From NCBI GenBank assembly GCA_016721905.1, contig JADKHH010000035.1, positions 1 to 64,000 of the forward strand: a stretch of DNA of 64,000 nt, written 5' to 3'. The translations under genes were made by a program, and so were the position numbers. Below, in pieces: positions 47,526 through 57,780 of the stretch (the stretch's first letter is position 1; each line of letters starts with the position of its first letter). A model generated the notes under the pieces. That model made no database searches. It saw only the letters and a program-made list of their open reading frames with translations, and was not told the DNA's origin. Origin of the DNA: Candidatus Opimibacter skivensis. Lineage in GTDB: Bacteria; Bacteroidota; Bacteroidia; Chitinophagales; Saprospiraceae.

Positions 47526-48818
47526 TCAATTATTGAGATAGAGTAAGTCTACTGCCTTGGCTGCAGCTTCAATCGCATCTTCCGGTGTCTTCTGTCCGTA
47601 CACAACACATGCCTCATACTCCTGTGAAATAATGTCGAGTACTTCTTTCATATAGCGGGCACTGTCCATTCCTTTCACATACTTGGCCTGCTGCACGAAA
47701 GGAATCAACTTTGGATGGGCTTGTAGATAATCCGCGAACAAAATGTTTGACTCGAGATCTTTTCTTCTTGGAAACTGTCCTGACAAAGCCAGAAAATCCC
47801 TGTCAGCTTCCGGTGATATCAGGGTTTGTAAAAACAACCATGCACGCTCAGGATCCTTACAGGTATTGAAGATGACCATATTCTTTGGATCACCGTATGA
47901 ATATATTGGACCTTTCATACTATCCGGCACAGGCATATGGATAAAGTCGTATTTGAAACCTTCGGTTTTGAAACGTTCATTCTGCTCGATCGTCCAGGGG
48001 CCGATAAATGTTGAAGCTATACGGGCGGCCAGAAATGGATCACTTTGTCCTTTTTGTTGTTCGCGTGGAAAATAATCTTTTGCATACAATGCCTGCAGGA
48101 AAGTAAACACACCGATACCATGTTCATTATTGAAAGCCGCCTTGCCATCTTTGACAATCGGTGCTCCTTGTGATGATGCATAATAGAGTGGCAGGAAATT
48201 AAAAAACCGTTGCCACCAGATGGGATTTACTTCACTGATGCCAAGCCATTGATTTCCAAGTTTTGCAGCCTGTGCATGTGCTTTGATTTTTTTTCCTGCT
48301 TCCAGATAAGATGAATAATCAGCGGGGACATTTGCAATGCCTGCTGATTGAAACATATCCGGATTGTACATCATCATGATGGGATTAACTTTCCAGGGCA
48401 CCTGGTAAATATGTCCATCCGCAGAGGTGATTTCTCTGATCACTTGTGAGTCACAACGTTGATATAGCAACTCAAGGAAACCATCCAATGTATCGAGTGG
48501 AACCAATACGCCGCTACGTGCAAAATCCTCCACATCTCCCTGCCACATGTTGGCATAAATATCAGGCGTCGTTTTGCCTACAACCGCTGCCAGCAGGACT
48601 TCTTCACTGGATTGACCTTCCGGTACAGGTTGAAAAAAAAATGGAATTTCTGGATGCGCCTGATTCCAACGGTCGACGTATTGCTTGGTAAATTTTATTT
48701 CTTCAGGATTACTGGATGACCAGAATACAAATGTATTGTCATCCTGCTGATGGGACCGGCAGGCAGCCAGGCCAATGAGCAAGAGACAACTTATATATAC
48801 CTGGTGTCGTAAACGCAT
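47526..48818 (-). CDS. Extracellular sugar-binding protein of ABC importer (lipoprotein)
   Basis: The N-terminus (MRLRHQVYISCLLLIGLAACRSH) is a lipoprotein signal with LAAC lipobox. FVFWSSSNPEEIKFTKQYVDRWNQAHPEI and TTPDIYANMWQGDVEDFARSG are family 1 solute-binding protein features. The 430-residue length is standard. It lies 6 bases upstream of the permease gene and captures the substrate for the importer. Confidence 0.92.
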   Translation of the reverse strand: MRLRHQVYISCLLLIGLAACRSHQQDDNTFVFWSSSNPEEIKFTKQYVDRWNQAHPEIPFFFQPVPEGQSSEEVLLAAVVGKTTPDIYANMWQGDVEDFARSGVLVPLDTLDGFLELLYQRCDSQVIREITSADGHIYQVPWKVNPIMMMYNPDMFQSAGIANVPADYSSYLEAGKKIKAHAQAAKLGNQWLGISEVNPIWWQRFFNFLPLYYASSQGAPIVKDGKAAFNNEHGIGVFTFLQALYAKDYFPREQQKGQSDPFLAARIASTFIGPWTIEQNERFKTEGFKYDFIHMPVPDSMKGPIYSYGDPKNMVIFNTCKDPERAWLFLQTLISPEADRDFLALSGQFPRRKDLESNILFADYLQAHPKLIPFVQQAKYVKGMDSARYMKEVLDIISQEYEACVVYGQKTPEDAIEAAAKAVDLLYLNN

Positions 48819-48860
48819 ATGCGAATCAATCTGTCTTGTAAGTTGGTACAGCGGGTCTTT

Positions 48861-49835
48861 TCAGGTTCTCACAATACGTGTGCTGTATTGTGGTGGTTTC
48901 CCGGAAGTCCCTGCATTACCCGGTGGAATAAATTGTCCGGGGGTGATTTGTTTGTTCCAGTCAAATTTGCTTTTCTCCTGGTAGATTTTCCTGAATTGCA
49001 TCGGGCTGCATTGATGCGCGCTTTTAAATATGCGGTTAAAATTGGCCATGTTATTAAAGCCAGACAAAAACGCAATTCGACTGATCTGTTCATCCGATTC
49101 AATGAGCAACTTACACGCATGTTCGAGACGCATCGCAATGAGGTAGTCTGAAAAACTCCTGTTCGTCGCTTTCTTAAAAAAGTGACTAAACGCTGAATCA
49201 CCTAAATTGACCTCTGCTGCCACATCCGACATCTTCAAACCGCTTTCCTGAAAGTGCCTCATCAGGTATTGGTAAGCTGCATGCAATCTTTTACTATTGA
49301 CCTGCACCGGATTGACATTAAAACCTTCACTGGCCAGGAACTCAAACTGTCGTGATTTAGACAAAAGGTCAAATAGAAGTAAAAATTCGGTCGCGCTCTC
49401 CACCCCGGTCACTCTGGTCAAACGCTGGATCCGCTTTTTAGCTTCGACCAGCGTCTTGCCATAAAAACGGATACCCCGGCCTGAACTGACCAGAAAAGTT
49501 TGGATGAGCGAAAATGGTTTCTTGGCCAAAAGCGCCTTGTCAAACAAATGCATGTCAAACTGTATGGTTATCACACGGCATGGATCTTTAGCCGTCCCTT
49601 GTTTGTCTTTATCATCCCATTTATGGAACAAATACGGCCCGATCAGCACGAGATCCTCCTCCTTATACCGTTGGGTTGAATCCCCTACGATACGGTTTCC
49701 CGCGCTGCCCGAGACCAGGGTCAATTCAAATTCTGCATGGTTGTGAATCGGGTACTCAAAACCTTTGTTGACTGAGTCCAGAATCACAAACAGGTCCGTT
49801 CCTGTCACCGGTGTGATTTCCTGATATACTTTCAT
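48861..49835 (-). CDS. AraC-family transcriptional regulator
   Basis: The N-terminal half has a cupin-like sensor (YPIHNHAEFELTLVSG, RYKEEDLVLIGPYLFHKW). The C-terminal half has two HTHs: GLKMSDVAAEVNLGDSAFSHFFKKATNRSF and QISRIAFLSGFNNMANFNRIFKSAHQCSPMQFRKI. It is divergent from SusC and heads the ABC operon, so it probably controls the whole locus in response to a sugar. The C-terminal extension after the HTH (SKFDWNKQITPGQF) is short and unassigned. Confidence 0.92.
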   Translation of the reverse strand: MKVYQEITPVTGTDLFVILDSVNKGFEYPIHNHAEFELTLVSGSAGNRIVGDSTQRYKEEDLVLIGPYLFHKWDDKDKQGTAKDPCRVITIQFDMHLFDKALLAKKPFSLIQTFLVSSGRGIRFYGKTLVEAKKRIQRLTRVTGVESATEFLLLFDLLSKSRQFEFLASEGFNVNPVQVNSKRLHAAYQYLMRHFQESGLKMSDVAAEVNLGDSAFSHFFKKATNRSFSDYLIAMRLEHACKLLIESDEQISRIAFLSGFNNMANFNRIFKSAHQCSPMQFRKIYQEKSKFDWNKQITPGQFIPPGNAGTSGKPPQYSTRIVRT

Positions 49836-50019
49836 AATATTAATACCTGTTGAAATACGTAGGATTAGATTTTCATAAAAATACCATTCTTTTCACTTAA
49901 AGTACAGATTTGCTGATTTCCTTCTTCGTAGTTTCACCTACCCATCCTATACATTATCGCCTGGTTTTACTTTCCGGCTTTCAATAGTCGGAAGTCCGGT
50001 TGTTTTAAAAATTTAATGC
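49836..50019. promoter_or_regulatory. Divergent promoter region between AraC gene and susC
   Basis: A 184-bp AT-rich gap drives the minus-strand ABC/AraC operon and the plus-strand SusC operon. I see no perfect TAnnTTTG; CAGATTTG near 49909-49916 is the closest. The imperfect palindrome around CCGGCTTTC...GGAAGTCCGG (near 49974-50000) could be a regulatory hairpin or operator. No site can be assigned firmly. Confidence 0.4.
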
Positions 50020-53000
50020 ATGACACGACGTATACTGAACGTTACCAAATTCAATCTGACCTGTAGCCTTATCCTCCTGTCGTTGCTGGTCACTGGGCAA
50101 AATCTCACCATCACTGGTACCGTATTGTCCGGCGAAGACCAACAACCCCTGATCGGAGTCAACGTAGTGGTCGTAGGGACACAAGATGGTACCATCACCG
50201 ATTTTAATGGCGTTTATACCGTTTCTGCACCTGCAGATGCAGTTCTTCAGTTCAGTTATACCGGCTTTGTCACACAAGATGTGAAAGTCGGCGGACGAAC
50301 AACCATAAACCTCACGCTGGAAGCTGACAACCAACTGCTCGAGGATGTTGTAGTCGTAGGTTATAAAAAGGAGATCAAGAGTAATATCTCCAGTGCTATA
50401 TCGACTGTGAAAGCTGAAAACATCAATCATCTTCCTCTCTCTGGTCTCGATCAGGCACTTCAGGGACAAGCTGCAGGTGTTCAGGTCACCCAGACTACGG
50501 GCGCACCAGGTGATGATATTGCTGTGCGTATACGTGGAGCCGGTACGCTGGGTAACACTCACCCTTTATATATCATAGATGGCGTTCCTACTACTGGTAA
50601 TATCAACATGTTTTCCATCTCAGACATTGAATCCATTGAAATACTGAAAGACGCCGCATCTGCTTCCATCTATGGATCACGAAGTGCAAACGGGGTCATC
50701 GTCATCACCACTAAAAAAGGGAAGAAGGGCACTCCGGTTTTCAACTTTGACTCTTATTATGGTATACAGGAAGCAAACCGCTTGCCTGACTTACTGAACA
50801 CCGAAGAATATCTCTTGATCCGAAATGAAGCCATCAACAATGCAAACAGCCTCCGTGATCCGATTCGTCAACTCGATACGTATGACGTGGCCATCCTCGA
50901 TACCCTCGGTGAGGTCAACTGGTTGGATGAAGTTTTTAACTCCGCTCCAACCCAACGCTATTCATTGTCTGCTTCAGGGGGAGGAGATAATGGCAGCTTT
51001 TATCTGCTGGGTGAATACTCAAGCCAGGAAGGTGTATTCAAGAGACAACGCTATGACAAATATCTGCTGCGCTTTAACGGCGATATAGGCACGAAGAAAT
51101 TCAGGGTCGGAAACAATATTTCGTTTTCTTACACGGATCGTGATGTGATCAATAGTTCAGGTGATGGAGGTGGGCCGGGCAATGAGTTAAGCGGTATCCG
51201 CTATGCACTGATTGCAGCACCCGTCTTTCCGATCTATGATCAAAACGGAAATTATAACAACACTTCGTCAACGCTTGGGGATCCAACATTATATGGTGAT
51301 GGTAATGCCAATCCACTCGCGTTTATCGATGCGACTAACTGGACCGTGCAACGCTACCGCTTTTTCGGAAATGTATTTGCGGAATATAAATTCCTACCCA
51401 ACCTGACATTCAGGACAAACCTGGGTGCTGACATTCTGTTTCAGGATGAAACTATCTTTAAAGAAAGACTTTCTGCTGCTATTTACGATCCAACTTCGCT
51501 CAGCCGCGGCAATGTCACTGACCGCACGATGATATGGAACAATACACTTGATTATTCCACTTCGATAGGTGCCTCGAAATCACACAATGTGAGTTTGTTG
51601 ATTGGTATGGAAGCAATCGAAAACCGCACAGATTACTTAGGTGCTTCTGCCAGGAATTATTTTCTGAGTGATCCTAATTTTCAATTTATCGACAACAGTG
51701 TAACGCAGGAACTGGGAGACATTGATGCATCAGGTATCGCTACCGAATGGGGGTTGATGTCCTATTTCGCACAGGCTGGTTATAATTACAAGAGCAGGTA
51801 TATCCTGAGTGGTTCTGTACGGCGCGATGGTTCATCCCGGTTTGGTAAAGCCAACAGGTACGCGGTTTTCCCAGCTATATCTGCTGCATGGAATGTGTCA
51901 GGTGAGTCATTCTTTGACAACATAGATGTCATCTCCCATCTTAAGCTCAGAGCAAGCTGGGGTCAGCAAGGAAACCAGGAAATAGGAATCTATCCATACA
52001 GCTCGCTGGTGGAAACGGGTATCATCGAATATCCTTTTGGCGGACAGATCTCCACCGGTACAGAAATCGTAGAAACCGGAAATGAAAACATCAAGTGGGA
52101 GACGACGACACAAACTGATTTTGGGATGGATATGAGTTTGTGGGATGACCGCTTGTCGATCATCGCAGACTATTATATCAAACGGACAGATGATATTCTG
52201 GTGCGTGTGCCGCTACCTCAATCTGCAGGCGCCTTTACACCACCTTATGTCAATGCAGGCACGGTTGAAAATAAAGGACTTGAGTTTGCGCTCAGTTATC
52301 GCAATAGCTTCAGTGAGCTACACTATAACATCGGAGCTAACATCGCGACGATCGACAATAAAGTTATTTCGATCGCAGGCACCGAACCATTACTTGGTGG
52401 ATTCGGATTGTCAGATGGACCTATCACGCGCACTGAACCAGGATATCCATTAGGATCTTTTTATCTGTATGAAATGCAGGGTATCTTCCAAAACCAGGAA
52501 GAAGTTGATTCAAGTGCATTCCAATTTAATGATACCCGTCCTGGAGATGTAAGATTTGTGGACATCGATGGAAATGACACCATCAATGATAAAGACAGAG
52601 CGCACCTGGGCAATCCTTTCCCGGATTTCACACTCGGATTCACCCTGGGCTTTCAGTACAAAAACTTTGATTTTTCAGTCCTTGTTCAAGGCGTGTTTGG
52701 CAATGATGTGTACTTTCTCTATGGAAACTTTGCCTACGAAACCCAACTCCGTGGATTCAACAGCTATGCAAAAATCCTGGATCGTTGGACGCCCACCAAT
52801 ACGGATACTGACATACCTAAAGTCAGTGTAGATGATCGTAACAACAACAGGCGGATCTCCACACGCTTTTTAGAAGATGGCTCCTATGTGCGGGTGCGTA
52901 ATGTGACTTTGGGTTATACGTTCAACAACCTCCTGAAAACAGATAAGATCAAGGAACTGCGCCTCTATGTGTCGGCACAAAACTTATTCACATTTACAAA

Positions 53001-53145
53001 GTATTCCGGGCTTGATCCTGAAATACAAGCGAACACGAATGACACTGCAGGATATAATGTTTCTTCAGATCTGGCAGTCGGTATAGACTGGGGCACCGTA
53101 CCTGCTCCACGAACTATCCTTGTCGGTATGAACATCAAATTTTAA
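50020..53145 (+). CDS. susC: SusC/RagA family TonB-linked outer membrane protein
   Basis: 1041 residues: signal peptide, carboxypeptidase-like regulatory domain (ITGTVLSGEDQQPLIGVNVVVVGTQDG, residues about 30-105), then plug with VVVGYKKEIKSNISSAISTV, LQGQAAGVQVTQTTGAPG and IYGSRSANGVIVITTKKG, followed by a barrel ending ILVGMNIKF. No STN domain is present. It forms the TonB-dependent pore for glycan import together with SusD, whose gene begins 4 bases later. It is intact. Confidence 0.95.
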   Translation: MTRRILNVTKFNLTCSLILLSLLVTGQNLTITGTVLSGEDQQPLIGVNVVVVGTQDGTITDFNGVYTVSAPADAVLQFSYTGFVTQDVKVGGRTTINLTLEADNQLLEDVVVVGYKKEIKSNISSAISTVKAENINHLPLSGLDQALQGQAAGVQVTQTTGAPGDDIAVRIRGAGTLGNTHPLYIIDGVPTTGNINMFSISDIESIEILKDAASASIYGSRSANGVIVITTKKGKKGTPVFNFDSYYGIQEANRLPDLLNTEEYLLIRNEAINNANSLRDPIRQLDTYDVAILDTLGEVNWLDEVFNSAPTQRYSLSASGGGDNGSFYLLGEYSSQEGVFKRQRYDKYLLRFNGDIGTKKFRVGNNISFSYTDRDVINSSGDGGGPGNELSGIRYALIAAPVFPIYDQNGNYNNTSSTLGDPTLYGDGNANPLAFIDATNWTVQRYRFFGNVFAEYKFLPNLTFRTNLGADILFQDETIFKERLSAAIYDPTSLSRGNVTDRTMIWNNTLDYSTSIGASKSHNVSLLIGMEAIENRTDYLGASARNYFLSDPNFQFIDNSVTQELGDIDASGIATEWGLMSYFAQAGYNYKSRYILSGSVRRDGSSRFGKANRYAVFPAISAAWNVSGESFFDNIDVISHLKLRASWGQQGNQEIGIYPYSSLVETGIIEYPFGGQISTGTEIVETGNENIKWETTTQTDFGMDMSLWDDRLSIIADYYIKRTDDILVRVPLPQSAGAFTPPYVNAGTVENKGLEFALSYRNSFSELHYNIGANIATIDNKVISIAGTEPLLGGFGLSDGPITRTEPGYPLGSFYLYEMQGIFQNQEEVDSSAFQFNDTRPGDVRFVDIDGNDTINDKDRAHLGNPFPDFTLGFTLGFQYKNFDFSVLVQGVFGNDVYFLYGNFAYETQLRGFNSYAKILDRWTPTNTDTDIPKVSVDDRNNNRRISTRFLEDGSYVRVRNVTLGYTFNNLLKTDKIKELRLYVSAQNLFTFTKYSGLDPEIQANTNDTAGYNVSSDLAVGIDWGTVPAPRTILVGMNIKF

Positions 53146-53149
53146 AAAC

Positions 53150-54592
53150 ATGAAAAGCTACATATACACTTCGATCCTGTTTGTCCTGCTCTGCACATGG
53201 TGCACATCCTGTGGCGATATCCTGGATAAGGATCCGCTCGGCCGGCTTGATGCGGATAACTATTATAAGACGGCAGAAGATGCCATTCAGGGTGTTAACG
53301 CCACGTACCGGCCGTTGCTGATGAACAATGAAAACAATAATTTCTATTGGGTATTCGGTACGCTGGCATCAGAGGAGTCGCTGGCGGGAGGTGATGGCTC
53401 ACGTCCTGGGATCATTCAAATCGATATCATGCAACACAATGCTTCCACACAGGAGATCAATGATTTCTGGAAGCTGAATTATGCCGGCATCGTGCAGGCC
53501 AATACCGTAATTTCCAAAACACCATTGGTGGATGCAGATCAGGAGCTGAAAAACAGAATTATCGGAGAGGGGCTTTTCCTGAGAAGCTATTATCATTTTG
53601 TGCTCGTACAGGTATTTGGTGATGTGCCCCTGATACTGGAGATACAGGCACCAGATGAAGTACTGGTGTCACGCACACCCAAGACGGATGTACTCGCTCA
53701 GATAGCTGCAGATTGTGAACTCGCTGCCTCTATGCTTCCACTATCGTATGGGGGAGCCGATGTGGGTAGGGTCACAAAAGGAGCTGCCCTTGCCCTTGCT
53801 GCGAAAGCACACTTGTACCTGAAAGACTATGAATCAGTGCTCAGCAATATTGCAGCTATTAAAGGACTAGGCATTTATGCTCTTCAGGCAGACTACAGGA
53901 ATAACTTTTATGACACCACCCAAAACAACAGCGAGTCTGTATGGGAAATCCAACACGAGAATCTTGAACTGGGCGTAGGCAATTTTCTCAATCAGTGGTG
54001 GCTATCAAAAAAAGTACAGGATGGCTACGGCTTTGCTGAAGTCAGCATGGAATTTGTCAACGCATTTGAACCGAACGATCCCAGGTTAAAATATTCTGTA
54101 GCACGCCACAATGAAGAATATTTTGGAGTGACCTACAAAGCATCTTTTTCTTCTACCGGCGCCAGCCCAAGGAAATACCTCCAGCACAAGGATGAGGTAA
54201 CACAAAAATCTGATGGTGGCATCAACTATACCGCTATCCGTTATGCTGAAGTACTGTTGTGGGAAGCAGAAGCACTTGCAGAACTAGGCAGAACTGCCGA
54301 AGCATTGATACCGCTTGAAGAAGTAAGAGCCAGGGCTCGTGCTCAATCTACTGATCCGGTCAATAGTCTGCCGGCGATCACTACAACGGACAAACAAGAA
54401 CTCATTGATCTCATACGTCATGAACGACTGGTGGAACTCGGATTTGAAATGCACCGTTTCTTTGACCTGGTCAGATGGGGCATCGCTGCCGATGTCGTGG
54501 ATGGTTTTGTAGTTGGCAAAAATGAAGTCTTTCCAATCCCACAAACCGAACTTGATCTCAATCCAAACCTTTCTCAGAATCCAGGATACTAA
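53150..54592 (+). CDS. susD: SusD/RagB family glycan-binding lipoprotein
   Basis: 480 residues. The N-terminus (MKSYIYTSILFVLLCTWCTSC) gives a lipobox Cys, then GDILDKDPLGRLDADNYYKTAEDAIQGVNATYRPL is the typical start of SusD proteins. SKTPLVDADQELKNRIIGEGLFLRSYYHFVLVQVFGDVPLI is the conserved TPR region, and the end (VFPIPQTELDLNPNLSQNPGY) is the usual family tail. It lids the SusC pore and binds the sugar. Confidence 0.95.
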   Translation: MKSYIYTSILFVLLCTWCTSCGDILDKDPLGRLDADNYYKTAEDAIQGVNATYRPLLMNNENNNFYWVFGTLASEESLAGGDGSRPGIIQIDIMQHNASTQEINDFWKLNYAGIVQANTVISKTPLVDADQELKNRIIGEGLFLRSYYHFVLVQVFGDVPLILEIQAPDEVLVSRTPKTDVLAQIAADCELAASMLPLSYGGADVGRVTKGAALALAAKAHLYLKDYESVLSNIAAIKGLGIYALQADYRNNFYDTTQNNSESVWEIQHENLELGVGNFLNQWWLSKKVQDGYGFAEVSMEFVNAFEPNDPRLKYSVARHNEEYFGVTYKASFSSTGASPRKYLQHKDEVTQKSDGGINYTAIRYAEVLLWEAEALAELGRTAEALIPLEEVRARARAQSTDPVNSLPAITTTDKQELIDLIRHERLVELGFEMHRFFDLVRWGIAADVVDGFVVGKNEVFPIPQTELDLNPNLSQNPGY

Positions 54593-54601
54593 TACATATT
54601 T

Positions 54602-55810
54602 ATGAAGCATATACCTTACCGGTTGTTTATTATTTTTTGCATGTCAGTCCTGTCAGGGAACCTGATGGGGCAAGTATCACAAATTGAAATAGCCCGGGTA
54701 GAGTTGATGCCAAATGAACCCTCGCCCTACTTTATGCGCGATTGGAATGCAGTGGCTACCGCTTATGATTCCTTTGTCTATGATGAGCAAAAAACCGGCC
54801 AACATCTCCCACTTGTATTTGTTCGCCCGCAAGGTGTCAACTATCCCGATCGTGAATCCTTTGGCCTTGATACTTATGTCGGTACATTCAGTAATGAAAA
54901 TGGGGAGGGCATAAACGTATTGCCATCCATCGTCAGTGCTACGCTTGCAGGCATTGATAAAAGCAATCAATTTGGTCGCAACTGGGTGTTGATGAGCCAG
55001 GATTACTTTAACAGGGGAAACGGAGAAAATTTATATCTCAACAATATCGGCGGGCATAGTGGTAGTGACTGGTGGTATGATATGATGCCCAATATTTATT
55101 TCTATCAACTCTATGATCTCTACGGGCCTATCGGTGATGCACAAAATCAATTTCACCAGGTAGCTGATCGTATGTCCGGCGCTGTGCAGGCGATGGGCGG
55201 CAGTGCTACTCCATGGACCAGGGCATTTATGGATTATCGCGCATGGGACTTCCTCAACATGCAACCTAATGCGGATGGCGTGCATGAACCAGAAGCAGCG
55301 GGTGCTTATGCCTGGCTTTTGTACCATGCCTATAAAGAGACAGGTGATGAAGAATATCTCCGCGCGGCCGAATGGAGTATGGAATATCTCATCAACCTGA
55401 ACAGCAATCCATCCTATGAATTACAACTACCATACGGTGCCTATGCTGCAGCCAAAATGAATGCAGAGCTCGGTACGGAATACAATATTGAAAAACTTCT
55501 TTTCTGGGTCTTCAATCGTGGACCATTCAGAGGCTGGGGTACTATAGTCGGCACGTGGAATACGTTTGACGTGTCAGGCCTCGTAGGCGAAGCGAATGAT
55601 GGTGGTAATGATTATGCGTTTCAGTTGAATGGTGTACAGCAAGCCGGAGCGTTGGTTCCACTCGTTCGATATGATAAACGTTTTGCGCGCACAGTTGGAA
55701 AGTGGATGCTCAATGTGGCCAATGCTACACGGTTGATGTATCCCGGGTTTTTACCGAGTCACCTGCAGGATGCTGATGCATGGTCTGATGCCAACGATCC
55801 AGGGGTGTGA
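54602..55810 (+). CDS. Secreted carbohydrate-active protein, N-terminal fragment (continues at 55807)
   Basis: It starts with a signal peptide (MKHIPYRLFIIFCMSVLSGNLMGQ) 10 bases after susD. The mature part is helix-rich with Trp/Tyr-rich turns (GSDWWYDMMPNIYFYQLYDLYG, DYRAWDFLNMQPNADGVHEPEAAGAYAWLLY) and resembles (alpha/alpha)-toroid glycosidases, but I recognise no family. The frame ends in NDPGV at 55810 because of an extra or missing base in GGGGTGTGATGGGG; the next frame continues with GYEALREVWQGSRPF. It is co-transcribed with susCD. Confidence 0.75.
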   Translation: MKHIPYRLFIIFCMSVLSGNLMGQVSQIEIARVELMPNEPSPYFMRDWNAVATAYDSFVYDEQKTGQHLPLVFVRPQGVNYPDRESFGLDTYVGTFSNENGEGINVLPSIVSATLAGIDKSNQFGRNWVLMSQDYFNRGNGENLYLNNIGGHSGSDWWYDMMPNIYFYQLYDLYGPIGDAQNQFHQVADRMSGAVQAMGGSATPWTRAFMDYRAWDFLNMQPNADGVHEPEAAGAYAWLLYHAYKETGDEEYLRAAEWSMEYLINLNSNPSYELQLPYGAYAAAKMNAELGTEYNIEKLLFWVFNRGPFRGWGTIVGTWNTFDVSGLVGEANDGGNDYAFQLNGVQQAGALVPLVRYDKRFARTVGKWMLNVANATRLMYPGFLPSHLQDADAWSDANDPGV

Positions 55811-57744
55811 TGGGGTATGAAGCATTGCGTGAGGTTTGGCAGGGCTCGAGACCGTTTTCAACAGGCGATGCACTCAAAGGCACCTGGGCTGCAACTAATC
55901 TTTCTCTATACAGCACCTCCTCTATTGGTTACATGGGCTCGCTGATAGAAAAGACCAATGATGAGAAAATCCTGAAACTGGATCTATTGAAGACTGATTT
56001 TTTCAATGATGCTGCCTATCCATCCTATTTGCTTTATAATCCTTACTCAACCTCCAAGACTGTTATGATCGATGCAGGGCAAAATCTACGTGACATCTAC
56101 GATGTGATTTCAGAAACTTTCCTTGTGCAAAATGTATCAGGACAAGTCACTATAGATATTCCTGCGGACCAGGCTATGTCGATTGTGCTGGCCCCTGCAG
56201 GTGGTGCGATTACCTATGAAAAAAATAAAATGCTGATCGATGGTGTAGTCGTTGATTTTATGCAGACCTCGATGGTCTATAACGCTAAGCCAAGGATACA
56301 ATCCTTTGCCACCGAAAATAACACTGTTGAAAAAAACAGCACCATTAACCTTTATGGAAAAGGGATCGACCAGGAGACCAAAGATCTGATCTATACTTTT
56401 TTATTGCCGGATGATACTATATCCGGTCTTGAGAAAACAATACAATGGACAGCACCGGACGCAGAAGGGACCTTTGAGATCAAACTGATCATTGAAGACG
56501 AAGATCAGCAGACAGATACGGCCATCATTACTATCGATGTAGTGAGTGAAATAAATTATGCTCCTGAGATCATCTCGCTGACTGCTTCTAAAAAATATAC
56601 TTCTCCTGGTGGAACAATTACCCTGCACGCAGAGGTCACGGATGTCAACAATGATAACATCTCCTATAGCTGGACGGCCACTCAAGGTGATATCATCGGC
56701 TCTGATGATCTTATCGACTGGCTGGCACCAAACGACGAAGGCATATACATCATTCAGCTCATGGTGTCCGATGGTCGTGGGGGATCTGCAACAGCCAGTA
56801 TCAAATTACTTGTGATGGATCCAGGCCTGCATACCGATGGTGACGTGATAGCCTGGTACCCATTTCAGGGAAACGCGCAGGACATCAGTGGTAATGCATT
56901 GCATGGACAGGTATTTGGTGCCAAACTCACCGAAGACTCTCTTGGCAATTCTTCATCAGCCTATTTCTTTGATGGCTTCAATGACCATATCAAGGTGGCG
57001 AATCAACCGATATTGAACTTTACGGATCAAGTAACAGTCACTTGTTTTGCAAGACCTGAAATCATCGGTGATAAAGAGCGTTTCATCCTCTCGCATGGTA
57101 GTTGGCAAAACCGATGGAAACTGTCCATCACTCCGGATCGCAAAGTCAGGTGGACTCTCAAAAATGCAACGGGGCAGGTCAGAGACCTCGATAGTGAGAC
57201 GGTGCTCGAAGCCAATACAAAAACGTATCACATAGCGGCTTCGTACAATGGTCGTTTCCTATTGTTGTACATCAATGGCAGACTTGAAAGCTTTTCGGCT
57301 TTCAGCGGGGATATCAATAGCAGTCCCGTTGATTTTGAAATCGGGCAGATCCTTCCCGATGACCAGATGTACAATTACAGAGGCATCCTGGATGAGGTTA
57401 AAATATTTGACTACGCACTGTTACCGGATTCTGTTGCAGCCGAAAGTGGCAATATCATGACGGGAGGTACAGATCCAGTCTTGAAATCATCATTCAGGCT
57501 GTCCATGTATCCAAATCCGGCAAAAGAATACATCACTATTGACATGGAAGGTCTGGACCATGTGGTGGGTGACAACATCACTGCAGACATACTAGATAGT
57601 CAGGGAAAGTTGGTATCGCAGATATCCATTGCTGACTTCACGAAAAGAGAAATAAATGTCTCCCGTCTGGGAAATGGCTTATACATCATGCGCATACATC
57701 AGGGTGGAAACATGTGGACAGGAACATTTGTCATTGAAAAATAG
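55807..57744 (+). CDS. Secreted carbohydrate-active protein, C-terminal fragment: Ig-like, LamG and T9SS domains
   Basis: It continues the 54602 protein (MGYEALREVWQGSRPFSTGDA). After the end of the toroid domain (to about 56260), two cadherin/Ig-like domains follow (PRIQSFATENNTVEKNSTINLYG; PEIISLTASKKYTSPGGTITL). From 56850 there is a LamG/concanavalin-like module (DVIAWYPFQGNAQDISGNALHG ... YRGILDEVKIFDYALL). The end (LSMYPNPAKEYITIDMEG ... GLYIMRIHQGGNMWTGTFVIEK) is a T9SS type A sorting domain, so the protein should be secreted and anchored outside the cell. The ORF start at 55807 is an artefact of the frame break. Confidence 0.82.
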   Translation: MMGYEALREVWQGSRPFSTGDALKGTWAATNLSLYSTSSIGYMGSLIEKTNDEKILKLDLLKTDFFNDAAYPSYLLYNPYSTSKTVMIDAGQNLRDIYDVISETFLVQNVSGQVTIDIPADQAMSIVLAPAGGAITYEKNKMLIDGVVVDFMQTSMVYNAKPRIQSFATENNTVEKNSTINLYGKGIDQETKDLIYTFLLPDDTISGLEKTIQWTAPDAEGTFEIKLIIEDEDQQTDTAIITIDVVSEINYAPEIISLTASKKYTSPGGTITLHAEVTDVNNDNISYSWTATQGDIIGSDDLIDWLAPNDEGIYIIQLMVSDGRGGSATASIKLLVMDPGLHTDGDVIAWYPFQGNAQDISGNALHGQVFGAKLTEDSLGNSSSAYFFDGFNDHIKVANQPILNFTDQVTVTCFARPEIIGDKERFILSHGSWQNRWKLSITPDRKVRWTLKNATGQVRDLDSETVLEANTKTYHIAASYNGRFLLLYINGRLESFSAFSGDINSSPVDFEIGQILPDDQMYNYRGILDEVKIFDYALLPDSVAAESGNIMTGGTDPVLKSSFRLSMYPNPAKEYITIDMEGLDHVVGDNITADILDSQGKLVSQISIADFTKREINVSRLGNGLYIMRIHQGGNMWTGTFVIEK

Positions 57745-57780
57745 CTTTAACAATATCACTAACAATAAATCAATCCAATA

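Noticed and set aside
49836..50019. Firm Bacteroidetes promoter call for susC
   Set aside because: No TAnnTTTG match with a spaced TTTG; left as a low-confidence regulatory region.
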